A stretch of DNA of 64,000 bases from Nevskia sp964451925 (GTDB taxonomy: Bacteria > Pseudomonadota > Gammaproteobacteria > Nevskiales > Nevskiaceae): positions 1 to 64,000 of the forward strand of contig CAYVKA010000015.1 in assembly GCA_964451925.1 (NCBI GenBank), read 5' to 3'. The position numbers and the translations under genes were made by a program. The notes beneath the pieces are model-generated. The model saw only the letters and a program-made list of their open reading frames with translations, made no database searches and was not told the DNA's origin. Positions 7,447 through 16,410 of the stretch are shown piece after piece (positions within the stretch are counted from its first letter, which is position 1; each line of letters starts with the position of its first letter).

Positions 7447-8598
7447 TCAGGCGGCGACCGTGTCCGCGGGCCTGGCGCCCTCCTGCGCCGCCAGCACCTG
7501 CGGCTGCCGGTCGCGCAGATCGTGGATGGTCCACTCGTGGTTGTTGTTGTGGTACTGGCCGTTGTTGACCAGGGCGCGATCGGTGTAGAACTGCGTGTAC
7601 CAACGACGCAGCTTGGAGATCGGCCCGTCGTTGGCGCACAGCATCGGCTCCGGCCGGTACAGCTTGCGCTCCCAGATATAGACGTCCTCCATGAAGGCGT
7701 CGTACGAAGCCTTGCAATAGCCCTGCGCCGCGGCTTCCAGCATCTCGGCGCTGAACTGCTTCGGGTCAGCCTTGACGATGACGCCGAACCAGTACTCCAG
7801 CGTGTTCTCGTCCACCGGGCACCAGGCGGTGAGGATGATGCTGTCGAACTGCGCGCTGTCCTGCGCCTGCCAGGTGTACTGGTAGGCCGGGCCGTGGCTG
7901 ATGGAGCGGACGTACAGCTTGTCGTCCTTGACGTCCGCGGCCAGGCGGGTGTGGCTGCCCCACATCAGCTCGCCGCACATATGGCCATTCCACACCGGCA
8001 GCCAGGTATCGACGTCGAAGCCGTGGATCGGCAGCAAATGCCCCTTGTCGACGGTGTTCTCCATCACTTCGCGCGGGTGCGTCTTGATGGTGATCCTGAA
8101 ACGCTGCCACGAACGCGTCCAGCCGCCGCTGCCGTATTCCTGCAGCGGCAGGATGTCGTAGTCCGGAGGGCCCTGCTCGTGGTCGTGCCAGATCAGCACC
8201 GTGTCGTTGATTTCCTTCACCGCGTACGAGCGGGTTCTGGCCTTGGGCGGAATCTTGTCGCAGTACGGGATGCGCACGCACTGGCCGCCGCCGTCATAGG
8301 TCCAGTTGTGGAACGCGCATTGCAGCAGATTGCCTTTGACCGTGCCGGCCGACAGGTCGGCGCCCAGGTGCGGGCAGAACGCATCCAGGCAGCGCACCTG
8401 GCCGTCCTCGCCGCGGAACAGCACCAGGCGCTGGCCGAAGTAGTCGCGCGCCACTGCCTTGCCGCGCTCGAACTCGTCACTCCACCCGGCCATGTGCCAG
8501 CCGCGCGCATAGCGCGGCGAACCGTCCGCCAGCCGCGGGATGGTCAACAGGTTGCGCTGCACCGTCGCTGCGCTGCTGCGCTTCAGATCGTCGGCCAT
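7447..8598 (-). CDS. KshA-like Rieske non-haem iron oxygenase
   Basis: 383-residue terminal oxygenase. The N-terminal Rieske domain has C75-x-H77 and C94-x2-H97 for the [2Fe-2S] cluster. The catalytic domain has the mononuclear-iron motif ENTVDKGHLLPIHG (N-x2-D-x2-H-x4-H). The stretches ARTRSYAV and IWHDHEQGPPD resemble 3-ketosteroid-9alpha-hydroxylase oxygenase KshA, and the wider group includes cholesterol 7-desaturases. ATG 8598 follows a GGAGGAGGGTGGAG ribosome site; the frame continues upstream but through non-coding-looking sequence. It is first in the operon Rieske-CMD-cycloisomerase-LuxR and sits behind a 26-bp palindrome. A dedicated reductase is not in the window. Sterol or steroid hydroxylation is the likely chemistry; substrate and position are inference. 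Confidence 0.88.
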   Translation of the reverse strand: MADDLKRSSAATVQRNLLTIPRLADGSPRYARGWHMAGWSDEFERGKAVARDYFGQRLVLFRGEDGQVRCLDAFCPHLGADLSAGTVKGNLLQCAFHNWTYDGGGQCVRIPYCDKIPPKARTRSYAVKEINDTVLIWHDHEQGPPDYDILPLQEYGSGGWTRSWQRFRITIKTHPREVMENTVDKGHLLPIHGFDVDTWLPVWNGHMCGELMWGSHTRLAADVKDDKLYVRSISHGPAYQYTWQAQDSAQFDSIILTAWCPVDENTLEYWFGVIVKADPKQFSAEMLEAAAQGYCKASYDAFMEDVYIWERKLYRPEPMLCANDGPISKLRRWYTQFYTDRALVNNGQYHNNNHEWTIHDLRDRQPQVLAAQEGARPADTVAA

Positions 8599-8665
8599 AG
8601 ACTCCACCCTCCTCCTTGCCAGCCCTCTACGGGGCACTGGCTTCATGGGCCGCATCCTAGCCTTG

Positions 8666-8691
8666 AAAAACATTTCTGTCAAAATGTTTTT
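8666..8691. promoter_or_regulatory. 26-bp palindromic operator upstream of Rieske operon
   Basis: Perfect 9-bp arms AAAAACATT/AATGTTTTT around an 8-nt spacer, 68 bp upstream of the Rieske oxygenase start in otherwise GC-rich DNA. Length and symmetry fit a TetR-family (or KstR-like) dimer site. Two TetR genes lie in the window (11562-12179 and 18683-19510), but the cognate protein is not known. Confidence 0.6.
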
Positions 8692-8936
8692 TGGACGAAC
8701 AAGCGCAGTGCGGGGCGGCGGGCCGTGCGGCCAAGGCCGTCCCGGGCGACGAATCCGTTGAGTTGAACAAGGGCGCGTTCGTGACGGGTGCCGCGCGCAG
8801 GATGTATCGGAGCCGCGCGGCGGGGCCGTCCCGCGATACGCCCGACGCAGCCGGGCTGCCCGGGACATCCGGCGTCACCTCACGCCAGGCGCGGCACCCG
8901 GGATGGACGGAACTGTTCGATGAACTTCTGATCGAC
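8692..8936. other. Intergenic stretch without recognisable gene
   Basis: About 245 bp between the operator of the Rieske operon and the palindromic element. Open frames exist on both strands, but none has a ribosome site, family resemblance or convincing composition. I see nothing further in it. Confidence 0.5.
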
Positions 8937-8940
8937 CTAG

Positions 8941-9104
8941 GGTCTGTTGACAATCATTGGGGCGCTGCGACGGAGGTCATTTTTGCGCAGCGCCTAGCCG
9001 GACAGGACGCGGCATGGTGATTCCATGCAAGTCCTGGCCGGCGTAGCGATGCGCAAAAATGGCCCCGTCCCGAAGGGTTGCGATCCAATGATTGTCAACA
9101 GACC
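8941..9104. mobile_element. Palindromic MITE-like element, copy 1 (164 bp)
   Basis: Bounded by perfect 20-bp terminal inverted repeats GGTCTGTTGACAATCATTGG and its complement, flanked on both sides by CTAG (8937-8940 and 9105-9108), consistent with a 4-bp target duplication. The interior is itself an imperfect palindrome centred on CATGGTGATTCCATG. It has no coding capacity. A longer relative is at 41684-41946. CTAG duplication is known for IS5-group transposases, so a non-autonomous IS5-type derivative is plausible; no transposase is in the window. The insertion lies exactly at the stop codon of the patatin gene. Confidence 0.88.
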
Positions 9105-10391
9105 CTAGCTGACGCCGGCCGGTGCCCTGGCGGAAGCGGACTTTGTTTCCGGCGCCAGCAGGAAGGCTTCGATCTCGTCGATGCGCTGCTGCGCGTCGCG
9201 ATAGCCGATATCGATCAGCGCCTGGGTGAACTGGTTGTCGAACAGCAGGTAGCTGGTGAGGTCGGCGCTTTGCGCGTCGGGAGTTCCGAGCGCGTCCATC
9301 AGGTAGCGCACCGCGCGCGGCATGCGGTGCTGCAGCGACTTGGCGATCATCGCCAGGTCTTCCGACGGCGACACCACCAGCGGTTCGACGATACGCATCG
9401 GCTCGCTGATGCGGCTGGGCACCGCGGTCTTGCCCGGGGTGGCGCTGAGGAAGCCGGCCACCAGCTCGTTCATGCGCCGCAGGTGATCGACGTCGGCATC
9501 GAGGTGATCGAGGAAGATCGCATTCATGAACACGCCGCAGACCTGGGACAGCGGCGGGCTGCGCAGGCGCGCCCGCGCTTCCACCACGTCGGCATCGGCC
9601 GCCAGCTCGGCGCGCAGCAGGTCGTCGGCGGCGCTCTGGTTGCGCACGCCGATGGCGAACACGCGTTCGGCACCGAGGCGGATGGCGGGGCTCAGCGGCG
9701 TCACCAGGCGCAGCGCGCCGTCGCCGAAGTAGGCGGTGGCCCCGGCGACCACGATCGGCGCTGGCGGAAACACCAGCGGAATGGCGGCCGAGGCGTAGAC
9801 ATGCTCCACCCCCAGCGCCACCGGCAGCGCCACGCGGCGGCTCTTGTTCCACAGCGGATGCCCGGGCTTGCCCTGGATGAAGGTGAAAGCCTTGCCGGAG
9901 TGATAGCCGGTGGCGGTGATGGCCAGGGCGTAGAGATGGCCGTTGCGGATCGCCGAGGAAATGCCGTCCATCGGCAGGTTGGCGCCGAGAAAGGCGCGCA
10001 GCGGCGCGGTGTCGACGAAGGACTGCACGCGGCCCGCGCCGAGCACCGGCCCCAGCGCCAGGTCGAGCAGCAGGCGCAGCCCGTTGCGCCCCAGGGACAG
10101 CAGATCGCTGCGGTACACGTGGCTGGCAACCAGGCCGCCCCACAACTCCGCCAGCCGGCGGCTGCCGCTGTAAAAATCGTCGCTGTAGCCGGCTACGGCG
10201 GCGCCGTTGATGGCGCCGGCCGAAGCGCCGGCGACGATCGGGAACGGTGACGGGCGATCGCGCAGGGCCGGAATCTCGCCGATGCGCTTGAGCACGCCCG
10301 CCTGGTAGGCGCCGCGCGCGCCACCGGCGGTCAGCACCAGGCCGGTCATGCGGCGCGAAGCCCAGGGTGATTTCAAACCGATCGCATTCAT
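9105..10391 (-). CDS. Patatin-like phospholipase
   Basis: 428-residue cytosolic acyl hydrolase with a Ser-Asp dyad. The oxyanion motif GGARGAYQAGVL is near residue 22, the nucleophile elbow GASAG near 53, and the catalytic Asp is in GDGALR near 217. The C-terminal half is helical and typical of bacterial patatins of 350-430 residues. ATG 10391 is chosen; an internal ATG at 10349 just before TGLVLTAGGARG is an alternative. The TAG stop lies in the CTAG flank of the palindromic element, and since CTAG is on both flanks the stop probably pre-dates insertion. Likely phospholipid or acyl-ester hydrolysis; substrate not predictable. It has no close operon partner. Confidence 0.88.
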   Translation of the reverse strand: MNAIGLKSPWASRRMTGLVLTAGGARGAYQAGVLKRIGEIPALRDRPSPFPIVAGASAGAINGAAVAGYSDDFYSGSRRLAELWGGLVASHVYRSDLLSLGRNGLRLLLDLALGPVLGAGRVQSFVDTAPLRAFLGANLPMDGISSAIRNGHLYALAITATGYHSGKAFTFIQGKPGHPLWNKSRRVALPVALGVEHVYASAAIPLVFPPAPIVVAGATAYFGDGALRLVTPLSPAIRLGAERVFAIGVRNQSAADDLLRAELAADADVVEARARLRSPPLSQVCGVFMNAIFLDHLDADVDHLRRMNELVAGFLSATPGKTAVPSRISEPMRIVEPLVVSPSEDLAMIAKSLQHRMPRAVRYLMDALGTPDAQSADLTSYLLFDNQFTQALIDIGYRDAQQRIDEIEAFLLAPETKSASARAPAGVS

Positions 10392-10629
10392 GCGGAGTTC
10401 CGCCGCTGACGGGCCGCAGCGGGGCGGCACCTTGACCCGCCGGAGAGGGACTGCGCCCCTTGCCGCTGCCGTTCAGGGGGAAGGCGATGAGGACGGCAGC
10501 GGTTCCGGCACCTTTATGGCCGCAAGTTCGGTGCCAGAGCCGGGCGCGAAGGGACAAAGTGCCGCCGGCCCGGGCATCTGGCGCCGCGGCATGGCGAAGC
10601 CACGGCTGTTGCCGGAGCCGGAACGTGCC

Positions 10630-11385
10630 TCAATTGGCGCCGGCCGGCGGCGTGCTGGCCACCGCCCAGACGGTGCCGCTCCGCTCCTGCACCAGCAGCG
10701 CCAGGCGGTCGCCGCTCTCCCCAGCCTGCAGGTGCTCGACCAGGCTGAGCGGCCGCTGGTGCCATTCCCCGATCTTGCGCAGCGAGCGCACCACGTTGAC
10801 GTAGACCAGCTCGCGGCCGGAATTCTCGCCGCCGCCGATGCGGCTGCGGTCACTACTGTCGAAACTGAGCAGGTAGACGTCGGCGGCGGCGCCGTCGCCG
10901 GCAGCGGCAGCGGCACCGATCTCGATGCTCACCTCGCCGCCTTGGCGCCGGATGCTGCAAGCCGCTCCCCTCGCCTCGTGCCGGGCCGAGGCGATGGCCG
11001 CGCTCACATCGGCGCGGCTGGAGCCGATCACATCACTGTGGCCTTCCACCACCAGCTGCGGCGTGTAGACCTCAAACCCCTTCCGCGTGGCGTAGGCCTG
11101 CTGCCTGGCGGTGTACGCCGGGGACGAAAACGGATCGACCCAGCCCAGGCCGTTCCAGTAGTCGACATGGAACGCCAGGGGCAACAGGTCATCGCGGCTG
11201 GACAGCTCACGCAGCAGCGCATCGGCCGGCGGGCAGGAGGAGCAACCCTGCGAGGTGAACAGTTCGAGCAGCAACGGCCGCTGTGGCGCGGCCGTGTCGG
11301 CGGTTGCGGCAGTGGCCAGGGTCATGGCCAGGGCCATGACCGAAGCAGCTGCGCTGCGCGGCAACCACCCGGTTCGCTTGCCCAT
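10630..11385 (-). CDS. DUF1223 thioredoxin-like secreted protein
   Basis: 251-residue exported protein. A signal peptide (hydrophobic 8-30, ending TAATADTAA) is followed by LLLELFTSQGCSSCPPAD, the thioredoxin-like CxxC motif that defines DUF1223, then FHVDYWNGLGWVDPF, also typical of the family. ATG 11385 is chosen because GGAG stands 6 nt before it; the GTG at 11397 lies too close to that site. The function of the family is not established; a periplasmic redox role is plausible from the CxxC. It is divergent from the TetR gene at 11562, and 238 bp of unremarkable DNA separates its end from the patatin start. Confidence 0.85.
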   Translation of the reverse strand: MGKRTGWLPRSAAASVMALAMTLATAATADTAAPQRPLLLELFTSQGCSSCPPADALLRELSSRDDLLPLAFHVDYWNGLGWVDPFSSPAYTARQQAYATRKGFEVYTPQLVVEGHSDVIGSSRADVSAAIASARHEARGAACSIRRQGGEVSIEIGAAAAAGDGAAADVYLLSFDSSDRSRIGGGENSGRELVYVNVVRSLRKIGEWHQRPLSLVEHLQAGESGDRLALLVQERSGTVWAVASTPPAGAN

Positions 11386-11561
11386 CCGATTCTCCACCGC
11401 GGCGCTGCCGCCTGGGTTCTTGCACCGGGGAGATCATGCGCGCCGGCCGCCGCTGCGGCCAGCACAGCGCGTTCCGATTCCATGCCCGGGCGTCCGCCGC
11501 CGGATCGCCCCCCGAGGGGGTGCGCCGTGTAATATTGACCGACTGTCCCCAGCCGACTGCA

Positions 11562-12179
11562 ATGCCCAAGAAGAACGCACCGGAAACGCCGGGCCGCCAG
11601 GCACTGAAAACCCGGCGTACCCGAGAAAACCTGATCAATTCGACCATTTCGCTGATCAAGGAAGGGGGCTTCGCCGCCGCCAGCTCCAGCCGCATCGCCG
11701 AGCGCGCCGGCATGACCTGGGGTGCGGCGCAGCACCACTTCGGCTCCAAGGAGGACATCCTCAACGCCATTCTGGAAATGTCGTACGACAGGTTCATCGC
11801 CACCATGACCGCGCCAGGCCTGCGTGGCGGCGGCAGCATGGCGGAACGTGCCGGCGTATTCGTCGAGCGCATGTGGACGCACTACCAGAGCGACCTGTAC
11901 CTGGTGGCGCTGGAAATCCTGCTGGCCACGCGCGAGGACAGCGACCACGCCGACCGCGCCTGGGAAGCCCGCCAGGGCAAGGCCCACCTGAAGATCGTGC
12001 GCGAGATCTTCCACGATTCCCGCCTCAGCGATGTCCGCATCCAGGAGGCGCTGACCTTCACCCACTGCTGCCTCACCGGCCTGAGCATCGAGGGCATTTT
12101 CGAGTCCCAGGTCAAGCACCTCGGCCGCCACCTGCAGCGGGTCAAGCTGGCGCTGGTGGGCATGCTGTCCGCCGCCTGA
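11562..12179 (+). CDS. TetR/AcrR family regulator
   Basis: 205-residue one-component repressor. The N-terminal HTH (about residues 15-62, INSTISLIKEGGFAAASSS, then MTWGAAQHHFGSKEDILNAI) is a standard TetR DNA-binding domain. The C-terminal ligand domain is 140 residues with no recognisable ligand signature. It starts at ATG 11562. It is divergent from DUF1223 and 99 bp upstream of the ACT-domain gene on the same strand. Such arrangements often mean control of a neighbour, but no clear palindrome was found in the 176-bp intergenic region, so its target is open. Confidence 0.88.
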   Translation: MPKKNAPETPGRQALKTRRTRENLINSTISLIKEGGFAAASSSRIAERAGMTWGAAQHHFGSKEDILNAILEMSYDRFIATMTAPGLRGGGSMAERAGVFVERMWTHYQSDLYLVALEILLATREDSDHADRAWEARQGKAHLKIVREIFHDSRLSDVRIQEALTFTHCCLTGLSIEGIFESQVKHLGRHLQRVKLALVGMLSAA

Positions 12180-12277
12180 CCCGCTCCGGCGCGGAGGCGC
12201 GGGCTTGTGCCGCGATCGGCGAGGAGTATGCTCAAAAGCTCGCGCCGCGGCCGGCGCACCCCGCAAGGAGCCGATTC

Positions 12278-12691
12278 ATGGCCAAGGGCATCCGCAAGGT
12301 GGACTACTACGTGCTCCATACCAACGATCAGCCCGGCGAGGGAGCGCACCTGCTCAAGACCCTGAAGAAGCACAAGGTCAACCTGCTGGCGCTGACCGCC
12401 TTTCCCGCCGGCGGCGGCTCGCAGGTGGAACTGATCCCGGAAAAGCCGCAGCAGCTGATCGACCTGTCAAAGAAGTTCGGCTGGAAGCTGTCCTCGAAGA
12501 AGACCGGCTTCATGGCACGCGGCAAGGACCGCGCCGGGGCGCTGGTCAAGCTAGCCGCCACGCTGGCCGACGCCGGCGTCAATATCACTGCGGTCGATGC
12601 CATCAGCGCCGGCGGCGACCGTTACGGCGCCATCTTCTGGGTCAACCCCAAGGACGTCAGCAAGGCGGCGCGCCTGCTCGGCGCCGGCTGA
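12278..12691 (+). CDS. Tandem ACT-domain-like protein
   Basis: 137-residue cytoplasmic protein. Two ACT-like beta-alpha units can be read: KVDYYVLHTNDQPGEGAHLL in the first half and ARGKDRAGALVKLAATLADA then GVNITAVDAISAGG in the second. ACT pairs bind amino acids or other small ligands and act as regulators. An AAGGAG ribosome site lies 7 nt before ATG 12278. It is preceded by the TetR gene and followed by a bidirectional hairpin. No enzyme is attached, so it is probably a stand-alone sensor; its ligand is unknown. Confidence 0.72.
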   Translation: MAKGIRKVDYYVLHTNDQPGEGAHLLKTLKKHKVNLLALTAFPAGGGSQVELIPEKPQQLIDLSKKFGWKLSSKKTGFMARGKDRAGALVKLAATLADAGVNITAVDAISAGGDRYGAIFWVNPKDVSKAARLLGAG

Positions 12692-12721
12692 CCACAACGA
12701 CCCATCCTTCGCCGCCTCGAT

Positions 12722-12746
12722 CCCGGGCTGCGCCCGGCAGCCCGGG
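12722..12746. terminator. Hairpin between convergent genes
   Basis: Perfect 10-bp stem CCCGGGCTGC/GCAGCCCGGG with a 5-nt loop, midway between the ends of the ACT gene (+) and the hypothetical gene (-). It has no U-tract. Its symmetry and place suggest a bidirectional stop or RNA-end structure. Confidence 0.4.
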
Positions 12747-12786
12747 TCGCGGGATGGCAGCTTCGGCAGCAGATGCCGGATGCGGC

Positions 12787-13155
12787 CTACCGGTTGGAAG
12801 GGGCTTCACCCGGCAGCAGGTCCGGCTCCTGGTAGTACTTGGAGACCACGTGCGCATCGGCGGAGTAGCCCACCACCCAGACACCGTGGCGGCCCCGGTA
12901 ACGTACCTCGCGCACGCAGCGGCCGTCGTTGGCGCCGAGGCTGTCGCCGTTCCAGCGCAGCGGCGCGCCGCAGGCGCCCTTGGCGTCCGGATAGCCCAGG
13001 TACAGGATCACCCGGGTCTCCTGGTCGCCCAGGGCGATGCGGTTGAAGGCCCGGGCATTGCGCCACTCCAGCAGTCCCGGCAGCAGCACCGCACCGATGA
13101 CGATGGCGATCAGGGCGATGACGAGGGCGACGCGGAGTCTGGCGCTGCGGTTCAT
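12787..13155 (-). CDS. Hypothetical single-pass membrane protein
   Basis: 122 residues. An N-terminal membrane anchor (about 8-30, ALVIALIAIVIGAVLLPGLL) is followed by a small exported domain with IALGDQETRVILYLGYPD. That resembles the helix-turn of BamE/SmpA-type lipoproteins, where a weak G-x-P motif recurs, but the lipobox is missing. Two cysteines (CGAPLRW and RCVREVRY) could form a disulfide. ATG 13155 is taken because the upstream frame is not hydrophobic. It faces the ACT gene convergently. No function is assigned. Confidence 0.6.
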   Translation of the reverse strand: MNRSARLRVALVIALIAIVIGAVLLPGLLEWRNARAFNRIALGDQETRVILYLGYPDAKGACGAPLRWNGDSLGANDGRCVREVRYRGRHGVWVVGYSADAHVVSKYYQEPDLLPGEAPSNR

Positions 13156-13291
13156 GGGCTCGACGGACTGGAAGGGGCACCGCTGCGCCGATCCGTCCAC
13201 GGCCGGCCGCCTGCGGCAGCCGCAAGAATACGGCGCCGGCGCCGCGAAAGCGACTGCGGCCCTTGGGGAAGCGGATGCCCTTTGCGGACGC

Positions 13292-14806
13292 CTACCTGGA
13301 AAATAGCCCCTTCAGCTTGAGCACGCCGTGGATCAGTTTGACGATGCCGGCGGGCACCGGCTTCTGCGACAGCAGGCCGGCGATCTGCTTCTTGTACTTG
13401 TCGGTCAGCGGCGGCACATACATGCGCGGGTCGCCCAGTGCCGGGCCGTCGATGACGATGGAGCGGGCGTTGGAGCACTCGTTGAAGGTATGCCAGCCGA
13501 CCATGCGGCCGATGCCGCTGGTGTTGACGCCGCCGAACGGCAGATAGGGGTTGGTGCCGGACTGGATCACGTTGTGGTTGACCACGGTGCTGCCGGACGT
13601 GGTGTGGGCGAGGTAGTAGTCGATCTCCGCCTGGTCCTAGCTGAAGATGTACAGCGACAGCGGCTTGTCGCGGCCGGCCACCGCGCGCGTCACTTCCTCG
13701 CGGGTCTTGTAGGGCACGACGCAGATCACCGGACCGAAGATCTCCTCCTGCATCACCTTCATGTCGGGCGTGACATTGCTGATGATGGTCGGCGTGATCA
13801 GGCGGCGCTCGGGCAGGTACTCGCCGCCGCAGACGATCTTCGCGCCCTTGGCGCGGGCGTCCTCGATCAGCGCGCGCACGCGGTTGAAATGCCGCTCGTT
13901 GATGATCACCGGATAGTCCGGGTTCTGCGCGAAGCCCTTGCCGTCGGCGTTGTATTGCGCCGTAAACTCCCTGGCCAGCGCCTCGGTGAAGGACTGCTCG
14001 ATGGAGGCGTGCACCAGCAGGTAGTCGGGCGCGATGCAGGCCTGGCCGCCGTTGCACATGCGTCCCCAGGCGGTCTTCATCGCGGTATCGGCAATGTCGG
14101 CGCTGGCGCCGATGATGCTCGGATTCTTGCCGCCCATCTCCAGCGTGACCGAGGCGCAGTGATCGGCGGCGGCCTTCATCACCAGCTTGCCGATCTGCGT
14201 GTTGCCGACGTAGAAAATGTGATTGAAGGGGCAGGCCAGCAGCTGCTGCGCGGTCTCCGCCCCGCCCTCCACCACCGCCAGCTCGCCGCCGGGAAAGGCG
14301 TCGGCGACGATCTTCGCCACCACCGCCGAGGAATGCGGCGCCAGCTCCGAGGGCTTCAGCACCACCGCATTGCCGGCGGCCAGCGCGCCCAGTACCGGCA
14401 GGAAACCGATCACGTACGGCGCGTTCCAGGTCGCCAGGTGCAGCACCACGCCCTTCGGCTCGTAATGCACGTAACAACGCTTGCCCAGCGTCATCAGCGA
14501 GGGATCGACCGGCTTGTCCTGCATCCACTGGCGCAGGTTGGCGGCGATGAAGTCCGCCTCGAACTTGACCATCAGCAGCTCGCCGTCGGTGTCGATCGGC
14601 GCCAGGCCGCGCTCCAGCCGCACGGCGCGATAGATGTCCTCCTTGTGCGCCAGCATCGACTGCACCAGGCGCTGGATCATGCCGATGCGCTGCTCGGCGG
14701 TGCTTTGCGCCAGGGCCGGCGCCAGCGCGGCGGCGCGGTCGAAGGCTGCACGGGCGGCGGGCTGGGATGCGGCTTGGGGGGTTCGGATATCGACGACGCT
14801 GCTCAT
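13292..14806 (-). pseudogene. Coniferyl-aldehyde-dehydrogenase-like ALDH interrupted by an in-frame TAG
   Basis: A full-length aldehyde dehydrogenase frame of 504 codons carries a TAG at codon 390 (13637-13639) between LSLYIFS and DQAEIDYYLAH. The frame is unchanged on both sides, so this is a point nonsense mutation, not a frameshift. Upstream are the NAD-binding TLEMGGKNPS and the catalytic GGQACIAPD cysteine, the latter in the CAPDY-like form of coniferyl aldehyde dehydrogenases. Downstream is FGGVNTSGIGRMVG, needed for cofactor and tetramer. The upstream piece (389 residues) lacks the C-terminal oligomerisation part. ATG 14806 has AGAGG 7 nt upstream. NAD-dependent oxidation of aromatic or aliphatic aldehydes would be expected if intact. 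The stop could be a genuine mutation or a base-calling error. Confidence 0.85.
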
Positions 14807-14909
14807 TGCGGCACCTCTCGGCAGATCAGGCGGCAGGCGGTGGAAACGCCCTTGTAGCGCGCGCCGCCGGCGCATGTCTTGGCGTTTTTCGCCGCCTTCC
14901 CGCCCGCGC

Positions 14910-16277
14910 TCAGTGCCCGCCCTGGGCCGCGGCCGAGGGCGAGAACTGCGCCGGGCTCATCGGCTGGTTGAGGCGCCACCACTGGTTGCTCTGGTTGGTC
15001 AGGTAGCCGGCCTCGTAGGTGCCGGCGGTGAGGTCATGGTAGATCGAGGCGCCGCGGTGCCAGCTGCCGGACTCCTGCGAATAGTGATAAGTGATCAACG
15101 CCACGCGCCACAGCTGGCTGCGGTTGTCGTAGTTGTCGGCCATCAGTGCCAGCCACGAGTCCTCGTCGGCGTAGATCATGCGGCGGGCGTAGATGTGGCG
15201 CACACCCTGCTTGAGGGTGCCCTCGATGACCCAGACGCGGTGCATCTCGTAGCGCAGGTCGTCGGGATTGACGGTGCCTTCCTTGATCAGATCCTTGTAC
15301 GCCACCGCCGGATCGTTGATGCGGAAGTTGTCGTAGGGAAGGTAGTACTCCTTCTTGCCGACGATCTTCCAGGTGTAGCGCTCGGGCGAACCGTTGAAGC
15401 CGTAGTCGTCGTCGACCGTGCGCAGCCCGGCCGGCGGCACCGGGTAGTCGAAACCCACCTCCGGCGCCTGGCGCACGCGGCGCACGCCGGGCAGGTACTG
15501 CCAGGACATGGTGCCCTCGTTGCTGTAGTCGTTGGGCTGATAGCCGACCGCGACGAAGCCTTTCTGCCGCTCAGGCAGCATGAAGCCGTCGTAGAAGTAG
15601 GCGTTGATGTGGTCCTGGTAGGAGAAATAGTTCTTCGGGTCGCTGCCCAGCGCCATGTCCATGAACTTCTCGCGGCCCCAGGCGACGTTGCCGCCGGCGT
15701 AGACGTCGGCGATGTCGCAGACGCAGGACTCGGTCCATACCTTGCCGGCATTGGCCACGTTCCAGATCGCCTCCAGCCCGCTCTGCGGGATCGGGAACAG
15801 GTAGCCGCCGCCCATGCCGGTGATGCCCTTGCCGTCGTGGACCACTTCAGCGCTGAGCGCGTTCTTCCTGGTGTTCTGGCAGACGAAATCCGGCGGCGCG
15901 AAATCGCGGTGGCTGGGGTAGACATCCATGCGATAGGTCTGCGGATACCGGGCGAACAGCGCCTTCTCGCCGTCGGTGAGGCGGTCGGCGTACTGGGCCT
16001 GGTTCTGCGCGGTGATCGAGAACAGCGGCTTTTCCGCGGCGTACGGGCCGGGCTCGAAGCCGTAGGGCCCCTTCATGCCGGGCCAGCTGCCCTGGTACTT
16101 GCCGGTATATTCCGCCACGCCGCCCGGGCTGCCGGCCTTCTCCGCGCCAATGCAGGTCAGGCGCTGCCCGCCCAGCTCGGCGGCCTTGTCGGCGGATACC
16201 TTGGCCTGGGCCGGAACGGCGGCGAGCGCGGCGGCCATGGCCATGGCGAATGAAGCCAGCAAGGGTTGCAACTGCAT
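14910..16277 (-). CDS. DUF1329 outer-membrane-associated protein
   Basis: 455 residues with a Sec signal peptide (1-25, ending PAQA). The DUF1329 landmarks are present: YRMDVYPSHRDFA near 115, a central GGGYLFPIP, and repeated Tyr/Trp-rich beta segments such as YTWKIVGKKEYYLPYDNF. DUF1329 proteins occur with DUF1302 proteins in Pseudomonas-like bacteria, in loci for hydrophobic substrates (esters, steroids), and are thought to act in the outer membrane. Here the DUF1302 partners are remote (34254-36098 and 47810-49738), but the promoter shares a 43-bp motif with the first of them. It lies 103 bp downstream of the ALDH start, same strand. The biochemical function is not established. Confidence 0.9.
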   Translation of the reverse strand: MQLQPLLASFAMAMAAALAAVPAQAKVSADKAAELGGQRLTCIGAEKAGSPGGVAEYTGKYQGSWPGMKGPYGFEPGPYAAEKPLFSITAQNQAQYADRLTDGEKALFARYPQTYRMDVYPSHRDFAPPDFVCQNTRKNALSAEVVHDGKGITGMGGGYLFPIPQSGLEAIWNVANAGKVWTESCVCDIADVYAGGNVAWGREKFMDMALGSDPKNYFSYQDHINAYFYDGFMLPERQKGFVAVGYQPNDYSNEGTMSWQYLPGVRRVRQAPEVGFDYPVPPAGLRTVDDDYGFNGSPERYTWKIVGKKEYYLPYDNFRINDPAVAYKDLIKEGTVNPDDLRYEMHRVWVIEGTLKQGVRHIYARRMIYADEDSWLALMADNYDNRSQLWRVALITYHYSQESGSWHRGASIYHDLTAGTYEAGYLTNQSNQWWRLNQPMSPAQFSPSAAAQGGH

Positions 16278-16410
16278 GTGGCGGTCTCCTCGTTGGCGCT
16301 GCGGGGGCGCGGCGGCTCCCTCGATTAATGTGCAGCGATGGCGCGACGCCCGGCTGCCGCCGGGCGCTCTGCAGCGTCTGCCCTGATGCTAAGCGCGTGA
16401 CGCTCCGGTG

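Noticed and set aside
13637..13639. Programmed read-through or pyrrolysine-type recoding of the ALDH TAG
   Set aside because: No recoding context or tRNA gene is visible; a point mutation or base error is simpler.
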